Shown here: positions 35,571-46,617 of the stretch, in pieces
Layout of the letters: each line of letters starts with the position of its first letter
How positions within the stretch are numbered: the first letter of the stretch is position 1
Assembly: GCA_963682055.1 (NCBI GenBank)
Contig: OY821750.1
Location: 11,348,501-11,412,500 of the forward strand
Length of the DNA stretch: 64,000 bases
Source: Primula veris
Taxonomy: Eukaryota; Streptophyta; Magnoliopsida; Ericales; Primulaceae
Reading direction: 5' to 3'
Program-made: the position numbers and the translations under genes
The notes under the pieces: generated by a model
What the model saw: only the letters and a program-made list of their open reading frames with translations
Told to the model about the DNA's origin: nothing
The model's database searches: none

Positions 35571-37162
35571 ATGTCTGATAATAACCAGTACGACACCCCG
35601 TCGTCCTGACATACTCTGGTATTTGGGATGCCAATGACCCTATCTCTCGACACCCCTCTGAGAACTACGCCCGTTAGGCAACCAAACCCTCTAACGGCAG
35701 TGCCCGAAACACCCCGGTTACGCGATGAGCTGGCTCGCATGATGCTTGAGATCCACGAGAAGGAGCTCGTTGCGTTAGTGGCACAAAGAGCATGATGCTT
35801 GAGAACCAAACCCGTCACGAGCGGTGCAGCACGATCAGAGCCCGTTCCCGCCAAAAGCGTGATGTCACGCTTGGGACCTCCAAGATGCCCCCCCCCTAGA
35901 TGCTCCTGAGGAGCCATCTAGGGGAGAGGAGTCGAGGCGCTCCTACGAAGGGAACTCCCGCCATGGTGATGTGCGAAGTGTACACTCGCGGCTCCGTTGG
36001 CCGGATGACAATCACGACTCACGACCGGGATCGAGTCGTGCACGAATTGACAAACCTCCTTGAACGCGAAGGCGTGGCCGTCGTGCTGGCCGAAACGAAG
36101 CAGCCGACGAGGCAGCATTAAAAATCGTGGCCTCCACCCGCAGCACCCCATTCTCGGACGAGATCGAGTACAATACCCCCCCCCCCCCCAGGAAACTTCA
36201 TCACAGACTCTGACCCGGAGGCTCATCTCTGACACTATCGATACCAGATGAACCACTGGTCCCACCTTGGCCAACTAATGTGCAGATACTTTCCCGCCAG
36301 CCTGGGAAGACTGGCTAGTAAATGGTTCCAGTCCCTGTTCGCTAACTCCATCCACTGTTGGGACGACCTAGCCTACGACTTTGCACATCGGTTCATAAAC
36401 TTGAAAGAAAGAGTTACTCAACCGGAGCAGCTCTATCAAGTGAGGGTCCAATCCAAAGAAACCCTCGAGAGTTATGATAATCGGTTCTGGCTGAAACACG
36501 CGGAGTGTGCGGACTGTCCCGATTCTACCACCATAGCTTCTTTCAGAAAAAACATGGTCATGGGCAGCAGAATCCGTAACAAAATGATAGTGACCCCTCC
36601 TAGCATGGTTCCTCAGCTCAGATCACTGATAAAGCAGCATGTCGATATTGAGAAGGACATGAGATCTGCCGGGGCAATCCGTTTAGTCGCCAGCATCGAA
36701 CAGCCCCATGAAAGGACCGTTATTAGGAGCCCCCGAAGAAGCCGGCCCATATCGAAAAGAATGGAACAGCCCCGAACGGGAAGGAATCCACAACCGGCCC
36801 CCAAAAGAAGAAGAGAAGACCCCCGTCGGACTGACCCTTCGGACCCGGGAACTGCCTACTCCACCACCTTTCGCCTTCCACTGATCGACCTCCTTGGCAA
36901 AATAGAAAATGAGCCTTTCTTCTCCTGGCCTCTCCCATTCCGAAACGAACCGGCCCATGGGCCCAACGATAAAATCTGTGAGTATCACAGAGGCCGTGGC
37001 CATCATACCAACGAATGTCACGGTCTGAAGGCGAGGCTCGAAGGATGGGTCCGAGATGGTCTGATGGATAAATACATCAGGTCACGAAGGGACTCAGATC
37101 GAGGTAGAGAAGGGGCCGACGAAAGGCAACCAGAGCTCCCCCCACCGGTGATGACCTGTTAG
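35571..37162 (+). pseudogene. Gag of the Ty3/Tat element
   Basis: An ATG at 35571 begins MSDNNQYDTPSS but stops after 12 codons, and further gag-like residues (RLRDELARMMLEIHEKEL) continue in another frame up to a C run at 36177-36189. From 36248 a 304-codon frame carries the gag core, FPASLGRLASKWFQSL and CWDDLAYDFAHRFINL, an Arg/Pro-rich linker and a zinc knuckle-like CEYHRGRGHHTNEC. It packages element RNA in intact relatives. TAG at 37160-37162 ends the frame, which then continues in register into the protease remnant. Confidence 0.88.
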
Positions 37163-37684
37163 GTTATTCACTGTGGACCAAAGAAACCCAACCCTAATGG
37201 AGCAGAGAGGACTGAGGCTGTTCAGCCCAGAGGGAACATAACCTTGCCCATTAAAATGGGAACCAAGGTTATGAGTGTGGAGTTCACGGTGGTGGATGTC
37301 CCCTCCGTTTATAATATCATACTAGGGCATGCATGGCTTCATAAGATAGAAGGCGTCTCCTCTACTCTGCATCAAAAGGTCAAGTACCCAACTATGTCTG
37401 GGGTAGAGACCATCTCGGGGAACCAAAAAGCCTCGCGAAGCTGTGCCATGGCCTTGTACTCCGGAGAAAAAGTGGTGCCATGTCCCGCTCCGGTCCAGAG
37501 TGCCATGAATATAGAAATAGAGGAACCTAAATTACTGAGGGAACTGAAGAAAAAGATGTGGCCAGAGGCTGAGGACAAGGTGGAAGGAGGGCTACTAAAG
37601 ATCCAGATTCCCGGATTGGAAAAGGACCACTTTTTTATGGTAGGCGTGAAGCTAGGCGAGCCCGAGATAACCGATCTCGTTTAG
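37163..37684 (+). pseudogene. Aspartic protease remnant lacking its active site
   Basis: In the gag frame after TAG, the sequence reads NITLPIKMGTKVMSVEFTVV and VPSVYNIILGHAWLH, the C-terminal half of a retroviral-type protease. The Asp-Thr/Ser-Gly active-site block expected about 50-70 residues earlier is missing between roughly 37195 and 37230, consistent with an internal deletion. The frame ends at TAG 37682-37684. Confidence 0.8.
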
Positions 37685-37729
37685 CTCCTACTCCAGTACC
37701 TCGACAACTTTGCATGGACCCCGAGCAAA

Positions 37730-39013
37730 ATGCCGGGTATCAGTCCCGACCTCGCCTGCTATAAATTAAACGTCAACCCGGATACGGAGCCTGTGATGCA
37801 AAAGGGGCGCCGCGTCAGTCCAGAACATTCTGATGCCATCAACAAGGAAGTACAAAAGATTCTGTTGGCTGGAGCCATCAGGGAAATCTATTACCCCAGA
37901 TGGCTCGCTAACCCCGTGGTGGTTCCCAAAAATAACAGAAAGCTGCGAGTGTGCATAGACTACACGAGCCTGAACCGGGCCTGCCTAAAGGATCCTTTCC
38001 CTTTGCCCAAAATTGATCAAATAGTGGACTCCACGGCCGGAGCCGCCAGAATGAGCTTCCTGGATGCCTACTCCGGCTATCATCAAATACCCATGTCGGA
38101 GGCTGACCAAGAAAAAACTGCCTTCATAACCCCAAGGGGAAATTACTGTTACAAAGTGATGCCATTCGGGCTCAAGAACGCCAGGGCAACGTATCAGAGA
38201 ATGGTCACCAAGATATTCTCTAAGAATATAGGCCGGACCATGGAGGTCTATATTGACGACATGGTGGTGAAAAGCGTCCGAGAGGAGGACCACATGTCCG
38301 ACCTAAGAGAGGTGTTCGAAACAATCCGAAGGCATAGCCTGAAGCTGAATGCTTACAAGTGCGCCTTCGGGGTAGGGGCTGGCAAGTTCCTAGGGTTCAT
38401 GGTAACCCATCGAGGCATAGAGGCAAACCCGGATCAAATCTCTGCCTTAAAGAACTTGAGAACCCCTGAAAAAAGAAGGGACATACAAAAACTAGTCGGG
38501 ATGGCTGCCGCCCTGAACCGGTTCATTGCCCGGTTCAGGGACCGTTGCAAGCCATTCTTTACGGCTCTGAAGGCTCAGAAAAAGTTCGAATGGAACGACG
38601 TATGCCGGAACGCATTCACAGAGCTCGCGGACTACCTTGGCAGCACGCCCCTATTGATGAAGCCAGACACCAGCGATGTCCTTGCCCTATATCTTGTCGT
38701 GTCCGAGATAGCTGTCAGCGCCGTCCTCATCAAGGAGCTTGGCAGGGAGCAAAGGCCCGTCTATTACGTGACCAAGACCCTCCTCGACGCTGAGACTAGG
38801 TATATGCCCTTGGAAAAGCTCGTCCTAGCCCTCGTTATGGCCTCGCGAAAGCTAGCTCACTACTTCTCGGCACACAGCATCGTGGTGTATACCGATCAGC
38901 CCGTTCGAGAAATTCTCCAAAAGGGGGATCTCTCTCGACGAATGAATAAGTGGGCCTGTCATTTAAACGCTTACGACATCCGCTATGAGCCACGAACGTC
39001 CGTCAAGGGGTAG
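37730..39013 (+). pseudogene. Reverse transcriptase and RNase H of the Ty3/Tat element
   Basis: A 427-codon frame. Reverse transcriptase motifs are LRVCIDYTSLNRACLKDPFP, MSFLDAYSGYHQI, MPFGLKNARATYQR and the catalytic YIDDM, then FLGFMVTHRGIEANP. The connection and RNase H region follow (ALYLVVSEIAVSAVLI, PVYYVTKTL, VVYTDQPV). The domain itself looks intact. It ends at TAG 39011-39013, and the frame continues beyond in register, so this is an acquired stop in a longer polyprotein. Confidence 0.92.
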
Positions 39014-39679
39014 GCCCTGGTCGACTTTGTGGCAGAATTCACCATAGCGGACAGAACAACCCTATGTCCCGGCACTGCGGAGCGTGCCCTAGAGACGTCG
39101 ACCTTGCATGCATATGGAGTCGCCAATAAAAAAGGATCCGGCCTCGGCGTCGTACTCCGGTCTCCCTAAGGTGATGTGATCGAGAAGTCAATCCAGGTTG
39201 GCTTCCGAGCCACTAATAACGAGGCCGAATACGAGGCCGTGATCGCCGACTTGAAAATGGCACAGAGCCTCGGGATCCGGAAAATACTGGTGAACACCGA
39301 CTCCCAATTATTCAGTAGCCAAATTAGTAGGGAGTTCCAGAAGAAGGATGAGAGGATGGCGAGCTACGTGGCCATCGCTTCTGGAATACTCCAAACATTC
39401 GACTACCAAGAAGTCATCAAAATCAATAGGAACGAGAACTCTCACGCCGATGCACTAGCGACCCTGGCCTCAGCCATAAGTGATAAAACAGATAGAGTCA
39501 TCACCATAGAGTATGTCCCCTCGCCTAGCATCGACGCTAAGGCAAAGATCAACATGGTGACCGACCTCCCGCCCGAGCCAAGTTGGATGGACGCTATAAT
39601 CAAATACCACCGCTTCGGAGACCTGCCTGACGATAAAAAAGAGGCTGAGAAAATAAGGAGAAAGGCATTGGGATTCTAG
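39014..39679 (+). pseudogene. Second (archaeal-like) RNase H
   Basis: In register after the stop, ALVDFVAEF leads to YGVANKKGSGLGVVL, FRATNNEAEYEAVIADL, LVNTDSQLF and ENSHADALATLAS, the Asp-Glu-Asp-Asp pattern of an RNase H domain. TAA at about 39167 and TAG at 39677-39679 break it. A second RNase H after the normal one is a known trait of plant Tat elements. Confidence 0.82.
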
Positions 39680-39706
39680 CTAGCTCCCAACAACAAGATT
39701 TATAAA

Positions 39707-40791
39707 ATGTCGTTCTCTGGGCCTTACCTGCTCTCTGTTCACCCCGATGTGGTGGTAAGGGTCATGGAAGAAATACAGGAAGGGACATGTGGAAGCCACA
39801 CCGGGGGCAGATCATTGGCGAACCGGGCCTTGACCCACGGGTATTGGTGGCCCCTCATGCAAAAAGACTCGAAAACGTTCGTGCTCAAGTGTGAGAAATG
39901 CCAGAAGTACGTGCCCATACCTCGGGCCCTGGCGCAAAAAATGAGCAGCGTGACCTCGCCTTGGCCATTTGCACAATGGGGCATGGACATCGTTGGACCA
40001 TTCCCTAGCGCCCCGGGGGGGGGAAAAATTCATCTTCATGGTCACTGACTACTTCTCAAAATGGGTGGAGGCCGTGGCGTTAGCGAAGATAACGGAGGCC
40101 AAGGTGATCAGGTTCATATGGAGAGACGTGATCACAAGATTTGGGATCCCTTACTCGATAGTTGAAAGCGATGTATGCTAAGTATCACATCAAGAACTAT
40201 TACTCGACCCCATCGTACCCCCAATGCAACGGACAAGCCAAAGTGTCGAATAAAACCGTGCTCGACGGGATCAATAAGAGGTTAGATGGGTCCAAAGGAC
40301 GATGGGCCGAGGAACTACAGCACGTCCTGTGGGCCTACCGAACGACGAGAAGACAGGGCACTCAACAGACGCCCTATAGCCTAACCTACGGGGTGGAAGC
40401 TATCATCCCGTTAGAAATCGAGCTCCCCTCCCTAAAAACAGACATGGTGGAGAATGGTCTGAACGAAAGAATGATGGGTCTCGAGCTCGATTATGCTGAA
40501 GAAAAAAGAGAAGTTGCGGCCATCCGTAACGCCGAGTACAAGAACGAACTGGGCCGTTCCTACAAAAAAAGAGTGAACGCTAGACGTTTTCAAGATGAAG
40601 ACTTCGTGCTACGGAAAGTGAACAACAACTCGAGAGTACAGTCTGACGGTAAGCTAGGCCCCAACTGGGAAGGCCCCTATCGAATCCTCGGTGTAATAGG
40701 GAACGGGGCCTATCTGTTGGGTCGCCTTCCCGATGATGTCCTGGTGGATCGACCTTGGAACGTCAACAACCTTAGGAAGTACTATCAGTAG
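39707..40791 (+). pseudogene. Integrase, frameshifted and catalytically altered
   Basis: The N-terminal zinc finger is visible (His in GSHTGG and THGYWWP, then CEKCQKY), followed by the first catalytic Asp in WGMDIVGPF. A G run at about 40012-40023 shifts the frame; the next frame continues FMVTDYFSKWVEAV. The second catalytic Asp block is truncated (YSIVESD then a stop near 40180). The third frame continues with YAKYHIKNYYSTPSYPQ and NGQAKVSNKT, where Lys stands in place of the usual catalytic Glu. The C-terminal part (LRKVNNN, LGPNWEGPYRI, LRKYYQ) ends at TAG 40789-40791. Confidence 0.88.
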
Positions 40792-40869
40792 AATGACTTG
40801 ACTTCCGTGTTTTGATGTAAATATGCCTAAGGGGCTTATGAATAAAACTGTTGTTCTTTCAGAATTAGC

Positions 40870-41110
40870 TCAGTTTAATTTTTTGTAATTTTCTAAGTGT
40901 TTCAGAACACCCGAGCCTATACGGCACCCCGGTTTAAATTTCTGTAATTTTCTACGTGTTTCAGAACACCCGAGCCTATACGACACCCGGGTTTAGATTT
41001 CTGTAATTTTCCAAGTATTTCAGAACACCTGAGCCTATACGGCACCCCGTTTTAAATTCCTATTAATTCTAAGTGTTTACAGAACACCCGAGCCTGAAGG
41101 GCATCCGTCC
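40870..41110 (+). repeat. Four-copy tandem repeat of about 60 bp
   Basis: TTTCAGAACACCCGAGCCTA and following CGGCACCCC recur four times from about 40888, with TTTCTGTAATTTTC between. It lies between the integrase and the antisense ORF, where Tat elements carry a non-coding spacer. The next 300 bases to 41455 hold no gene; 41380-41455 is rich in CCTCCT. Confidence 0.9.
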
Positions 41111-41455
41111 GTCCCAAGAGGGTTTCGGCCCTCCAAGGACCCCGTTTGAATTCAGATTATATGTGTTAATTGAAAGGAGTGGACCCTATGACGAAGCATA
41201 ATGATCCACTCATTTGGAGCACACCGGAAACACAATAAAAAGACTGTAAAAATAAAAAACACAAGTCCAAAGACAAAACTGTTCTTTCATTTCATTCCAC
41301 AAAAAAGCTATTACAAGCTAAGCAGATAAAAGAAATTACATCAAAAATAGAGAAACACGACCCAAGCCCTAATTGGCCTCGTCCTCATCTACCTCCTCCT
41401 CCGCCGCAACAACCTCCTCCCCCTCGGTGGCATCCCCTTCCACCCCAACGCCCCC

Positions 41456-42881
41456 TTATTCTTCGGCATCCTCCCCATCCTCCTCATCAGAACGGACCAC
41501 CTATATAGTCGGAATCCACATAAACAGGAGTTAGAAAAATTCAAACAAAATTCAGCTAAGTGTCAAACTAAAAATCAAAGGAAAACAAAAGGTGACTTAC
41601 CCTGGTCCGCAAGATGCCCAGGTTCGGCCCGGTAGGGTGTGCCTCGGGTGAGCTATCCTCTAAGAGAAGAAGGCTCCTCACGTCGGGCTCTCTGGAGCTC
41701 AGGGAAAGGACCTCTGACAGAGGTTTCCCCCACTGATCAATGTAGTTGCGGGTACCGTCCAGCCCCTCCATGTAGTGGAGGACGGTACCATCCGGCCGGG
41801 TCTCGAAGAAAACTCCGGCCGTCGCAGCAGCAAAATTGTCTCTCCTCAGCGCGGCCTTCGCCCTGCTGCTCGACTTCGGCTTTGCTGTCTTCACCACCCT
41901 CTCAGAAGGCCCCACAACGGCCTCAGCTTCTTTGACCACCTTGGGAGGGAGGGTGGACTCCAGACCCTTCTCCTTCTCCCACTTGTCCCGGGAGTATCCC
42001 ACAGGACAGAAGGTCCTATGGGGCCACATGAAATCATTCCCCTTGCAAGTGGTAGCGGAACCGCAAGTCAGTAGGCGCTCCGCATCGTGCACGCCGGCAT
42101 CGGTCCTGTCCAGACCCCACCAATTGAGGGCCACTTCCAGTGACCCGACGTTGGCCTCACCAAGGCCCCTCAGCTTCGAGGCCACTGTGGCCTTGTTTTT
42201 CTTGGTGCTAAGCACCCTCCCCAGCCTGGTTGGGAGAACCAGGTCATCTCGGTGGAGCTAGTTGCCCTCCACCACGACCATATCTTGTGTGTAACCCCGA
42301 TTCAAATCAGAGTTACCTGTGATCAGTTGGTTGTAGGCCCGGCACCGCAGATAGGGTTTCCTGCTTTTGGCCTGAGAGCTTGGCTCGCTCTGCAGAAACT
42401 TGTAGCAGGCCAAAACCTCCTTTAGCCCTAATGGTTCTGACAGGGCTGAGCCCAATAGAACGTTGAGGGCCTCCATTCCGGCACAGACGCGGTGCGCCTG
42501 CAACGGCCACTGGCAGGGGAGAGTCTGCGTCCAGGCGCACAACTCTGCCAGCAGCTCCGGAATGAGGAGGTCGGTACCCCCATACAAGAGAGTAGAGAGG
42601 GATAGGGTCACCATGTTCTTAGGATCGGCTACGATCCCGTTCACCTCATCGGTGCTCTCACATTTTCGAAGTCGGAAATCTTTCCCGATCCCACAAAGCT
42701 GTCGAAACTCGTCTAGATCAGGCCCATGCAGCCTCACCATAATACTGTTATCATTGACGGCCACGGACAGGGCCGGGTTAATGACCATGGCCCGAAATGG
42801 CAGGGCATTCGCCATCACGGCCAGGCACCGTGGTTGAGGAGCAACCATCGGGCCTTTTCCAGCTCCGTGAGTAATAACCAT
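41456..42881 (-). pseudogene. Antisense ORF of the Ty3/Tat element, spliced, with one stop
   Basis: A minus-strand frame runs in register from ATG 42881-42879 (MVITHGAGKGP) to 41601, broken only by TAG at 42258-42260. At 41600-41595 is a strong donor GTAAGT and at 41501 an acceptor after a pyrimidine-rich tract, leading to a short acidic exon 41500-41456 (VVRSDEEDGEDAEE, then stop). The product, about 440 residues, has FRQLCGIGKDFRLRK, an Ala/Lys/Arg-rich middle and PHRTFCPVGYSRDKWEKEKG; I recognise no enzyme. Antisense ORFs in this place are known in some Tat elements (Retand, Grande types) with unknown function. Splicing is inference. Confidence 0.78.
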
Positions 42882-43397
42882 TTTGGCTAAGTGATTGCTG
42901 TATTTACTAAGTATGGGGGAGAGAGAGAGAAAGTGGTTTGCTGTAAAGTTCTAGAGAGAGAAGAAGAGAGTGTAAATGAAATTTTCACTGTGGGTATTTA
43001 TAGACCCCCACCAGAAGGTGAAAAGACATTTACCAGAAGATGAAAAGACAGTAACGACCCACTGCACGAACTCCCACATGAAACCGCCACCACACAATTG
43101 ACGTGCTCTACGTGTACAGCAGGCAGAGACCATCTTCCAAGTGTCACTCAGCAGCCATTTGACTTTAATGGCATTAATGACATTGATGGCATCGAAGAGA
43201 CAGAGACGGCGCCTCATAAAAGCGAGTTAGGCATGCTCCACGTGTAAGAAATCTGCCCCGGTAGGACACGCATCACAAGACGGGCCATGCGGGGGCATCA
43301 CGTACCTCAGGAAGGTTGAAAATGACCGGAGCCCCCGTAAAGAATGAAGACCCTTGCCGACCTCGTCCTTTAACGACGACTCCGGACAGGGAGCTGT
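42882..43397. other. Region between antisense ORF and right LTR
   Basis: On the minus strand this is upstream of the antisense ORF: a GA-rich stretch (42915-42970) and TATTTATAG near 42996 would suit a 5' UTR and TATA box for it, in the opposite direction to the element. On the plus strand it leads into the purine tract GGACAGGGAG before the right LTR. Confidence 0.55.
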
Positions 43398-44081
43398 TGA
43401 TGAGGGAATTTCGGGGTCCCTTTGTCCGGGGCCTTAACATCCCCAAAACGGGTTATCCGGGCCTCTGCCAATCAGCATTTGACATGCCACCCCGGACCTT
43501 AAGAGGCCGAGCTGTGTCTACTCCGGCCCAGAGAAGCGTATCGAGTACGCTTCTCTAATTAATGATGTTGCTCCCTTGGGGGACCCCTCAGGGTTTCATC
43601 GACGTGGCCCAATCACAAGCCATCAACTGTGGGTCCCGGAAAATAACTGTACCCTTGTCAGAGTCATAAATGACCTAACGCCGTTGGATTAGTAGTTGAC
43701 AGTACAGTGATCTAAGGGCTAAGAAACATCTGGATCATACTATAAATACTCCCACTAATACTACTTATAGTGGGACACAGAAAAAGAGCGAGAAGAGAGA
43801 GAAAGCTGAAACAACCCGGACTACCCGAACACGACCTGTCAAATCCGATACCACGCTTCATAACCGGAACGACCCCTCTTACCCTTCAACTACATATTCA
43901 TCTCTAGTCACCTCCATACTGACTTGATCGTTGGAGAGGGAAAACCTAATATCGACCCCGGGCCCCTGTTTGTTCCTTGTGCAGGCACGAGGAGAATCCC
44001 GTCACCGAAGCTGACCACCCTGTACGAATCCGACGCGTGCTGTTAAATAAGCCGAGCCTAAAAAGAAAATTAGGCTCGCCA
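43398..44081 (+). repeat. Right LTR, Ty3/Tat element
   Basis: 684 bp, TGATGAGGG...GGCTCGCCA, partner of 34821-35504 with about 37 differences by eye. Confidence 0.92.
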
Positions 44082-44562
44082 TCTGACACGCTCTATATTT
44101 TTTGTTGCTTAAGAATGAGTTGTAACATGTTTTTAATGTTTTTGAAAATGAGAAATATATTGTGTTGGATGCCAAAGTGGGATATTATGCACCGACATTA
44201 CATCAAAATTTATTATAATAGTTATGAAAACATGTACTGGCATGAAAAGTCCCTCTCTTTTCTATCTGTCATGACTAATGTTATTCATCGAAGGCCACAA
44301 ATATAGAGGAGGGTGTATATGGGAAGAAAATTAAAAATCTTCCCTTTAAAAGGAAAGTGGACCACAATTTTGTAACAAATTACAAAAATTTAAAATGGTG
44401 GGTTAGAAAACCGAAAATGACTAATGTTATTCATCGAAGGCCACAAATATAGAGGAGGGTGTATATGGGAAGAAAATTAAAAATCTTCCCTTTAAAAGGA
44501 AAGTGGACCACAATTTTGTAACAAATTACAAAAATTTAAAATGGTGGGTTAGAAAACCGAAA
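44082..44562 (+). repeat. Segmental duplication arm A, right piece, with an internal 146-bp tandem duplication
   Basis: TTTTTTGTTGCTTAAGAATG to ATGACTAATG parallels 46344-46617. ATGACTAATGTTATTCATCG then repeats at 44271 and 44417, so a 146-bp unit is doubled here but single in arm B. Nothing codes convincingly. Confidence 0.9.
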
Positions 44563-44900
44563 AATGTCACCAAAAGAAAAAGAAAAAGAAAGTAAAATCA
44601 AGAAAGATGAAATTGAAATCATTTTCCGCTAATGTGTTTGAAATGTTAAAAAATGAAAAGAAAAGAAAAGAAAAAAAAAAGAGTAGAGAAAGAGGTAGTC
44701 ACAATTTTTCCATTTGTTTTTATTTTATTACCAATTTTGCAAGAAAAATGATTTCTCTCATTATATACATAAAATTTTCCTTCATTTTGTTTTGTTTTAT
44801 TTTCCATTGATTTTCCTACGCAATCAAACACAAACAAATGTTATCTCGGGAAATCATTTTTATTTTTTCATAAATTTTCCAGGTTACAATCACACCCTCT
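44563..44900. other. Low-complexity spacer
   Basis: An A/G-rich stretch (44570-44700, AGAAAAAGAAAAAG) followed by AT-rich DNA. I see no gene or element end. Confidence 0.6.
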
Positions 44901-46617
44901 GTCAATCGGATTCTTCCCCTGTGTAAGGCCCTTCATATATTTAAACACAAAACAATAGTTACATGTTGTCTTGTTTTATTTTCTAATTCTTTTAAAAACA
45001 TATGTGAAATTTATAAAGTTTTTATTTAAATTAATATTTAAATTTAGAATAATCTCAACTTGGGTTCTATATTTTTATTTGAGTTTTATTGTATTGGAAA
45101 TGTAGTTTTTAAGTTTATTAAATCATAATTTGTTTTTTTTATGTAAAATCTTTTTCTTTAAGGATAAATTAACCGAACATGCTACTTTTGAAACTAAATT
45201 AACAAAAACATACCCAAAAATTTCTAATTAACAAAAATATAACCAAAAGTTCATACGTATATTTCATACACTTATTACAAAAATTCATACACTTATTTCA
45301 AAAGTTCATACCCTAATTTGTATTTTTCATACCCTTATTTCAAAAGTTCATACCCTAATTTGTATTTTTCATACCCTTATTTCAAAAGTTTATACTTATT
45401 TCAAAAGTTCATACTCTAAATTGTTTTTTTCATACCATTATTCCAAAAGTTTATATTGATTCGTAGAGTTCACCATTATTTTCAAAATTGATATCCCAAT
45501 TTACATAATTCTTATAATTACCTACATAATTCATATACATAATTTTCAACTACATACCCTTAATTCACGTAATTCATACACTTATTTTTCAATATTATAC
45601 ACTAATTAACAAATTCAACTTTTACCCGTACTCCGATCTCGGACTATCTTGTCGTCGTCGTGTGTCTCTCCTTCAACGACCGCATCTATGTCGACATCAA
45701 CCTGAAGTTTTCGACATCGATCTACACCCTCGCCTCTCATTCTGAGAGATGTGTCCGTTTCAATCTCCACGGAATAGAGAGATCAGAGAGAAAAGAATGA
45801 GAATAAAAATATCGAAAAAATAGAGTAAGCATGAGCAGAGAGATCGAAAAAAGAGAGTAATGATGAGAGATCGGATAGAGTGAGAAGGAAGAGGAGAGAT
45901 ATCGGAGGAATAGAGAATGAGAAGAGGGAGATTGAATAGATGGTGAAAGAAGGAGGGAGTGAAATGAGGAGAGAGAGAGAAAAAATTGGGAGCGATAAAT
46001 CAATTTTTTTGTTTTTTTATTAATTATTAATTAAAAATATGTTTTTGATAATTTAATTTTAAGGTTATGTTTTTGTTAATATAATAGGTGTTGAATATGT
46101 TTATATTAATTGCCCATTTTTTTAATGTAATTTCTGAAGAAAAAAATGTTAGATTTAACTCTCTCCATAATTAAATATAACAAATTAATTTACTGAACCC
46201 TTGTTCATTTATGTCCTTTTTTCTTTAGCTTTAGTCTTTTAGAGTATTTTATATCCATCGTTTGATATTTTGTTGATATATTTTATGTCTTGTAAACAAG
46301 GAGTCTGAGGACTCTCCTTATAAAGGGGAAGTCTCTGGCACTTTTTTGTTGCTTAAGAATGAGTTGTAACATGTTTTTAATGTCTTTTAATATGAGAAAT
46401 ATATTGTGTTGGATGCCAAAGTGGGATATTATGCACCGACGTTACATCAAAAGTTATGAAAACATGTACTGGCATGAAAAGTCGCTCTCTTTTCTATCTG
46501 TCATGACTAATGTTATTCATGCAGACCACAAATATAGAGGAAGGTGTATCTGGGGAGAAAATTAAAAACCTTCCTTTTACAAGGAAAGTGGACCACAATT
46601 TTGTAACAAATTAAAAT
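44901..46617 (+). repeat. Segmental duplication arm B
   Basis: This parallels arm A (34357-34820 plus 44082-44410). At about 46330-46345, AAGTCTCTGGCACTTTTTTG is the uninterrupted form of the site where the Ty3/Tat element sits in arm A. Arm B itself is split by a different insertion at 45161-46113. Confidence 0.87.
45161..46113. mobile_element. Insertion in arm B with similar inverted ends
   Basis: It is absent from arm A, where TAAAATCTTTTTTTTTATG is continuous. The left end GGATAAATTAACCGAACATG and the inverted right end GGGCAATTAATATAAACATA are similar, and both continue inward to ATTAACAAAAACATA. It is flanked by TTTCTTTAA and TTTTTTTAA, a possible 9-bp duplication, so it may be a non-autonomous Mutator-like element. 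At 45620-45780 a GC-richer stretch (GATCTCGG, GTCGTCGTCG, CTCCACGG) differs in composition and may be captured sequence. Confidence 0.65.

Larger units (their letters stand above)
34821..44081 (+). mobile_element. Ty3/Tat-lineage LTR retrotransposon with antisense ORF, nearly full length
   Basis: The element is 9,261 bp. Two 684-bp LTRs (34821-35504; 43398-44081) are about 94-95% identical by eye. Flanking 5-mers are TCTGG (34816-34820) and TCTGA (44082-44086); the empty paralogous site at about 46336 reads TCTGG, so the right copy has one mutation. The primer site TTGGCGCCGTCTGTAGGAA follows the left LTR. Order is gag, protease remnant, reverse transcriptase, RNase H, an additional RNase H, integrase, a tandem repeat spacer and an antisense ORF. 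The extra RNase H and antisense ORF point to the Tat lineage. Stops, a frameshift in a G run and lost catalytic residues show it is dead. Confidence 0.93.

Noticed and set aside
39739..40045. Minus-strand frames across the integrase
   Set aside because: The sense strand has the zinc finger and catalytic Asp; the antisense frames have no support, unlike 41456-42881.
44607..44926. Small frames on both strands in the A/G-rich spacer
   Set aside because: Low-complexity Lys-rich or Phe-rich translations without support.
45737..46003. Ser/Leu-rich small protein
   Set aside because: It is the translation of a GAGA-rich simple sequence; no domain.
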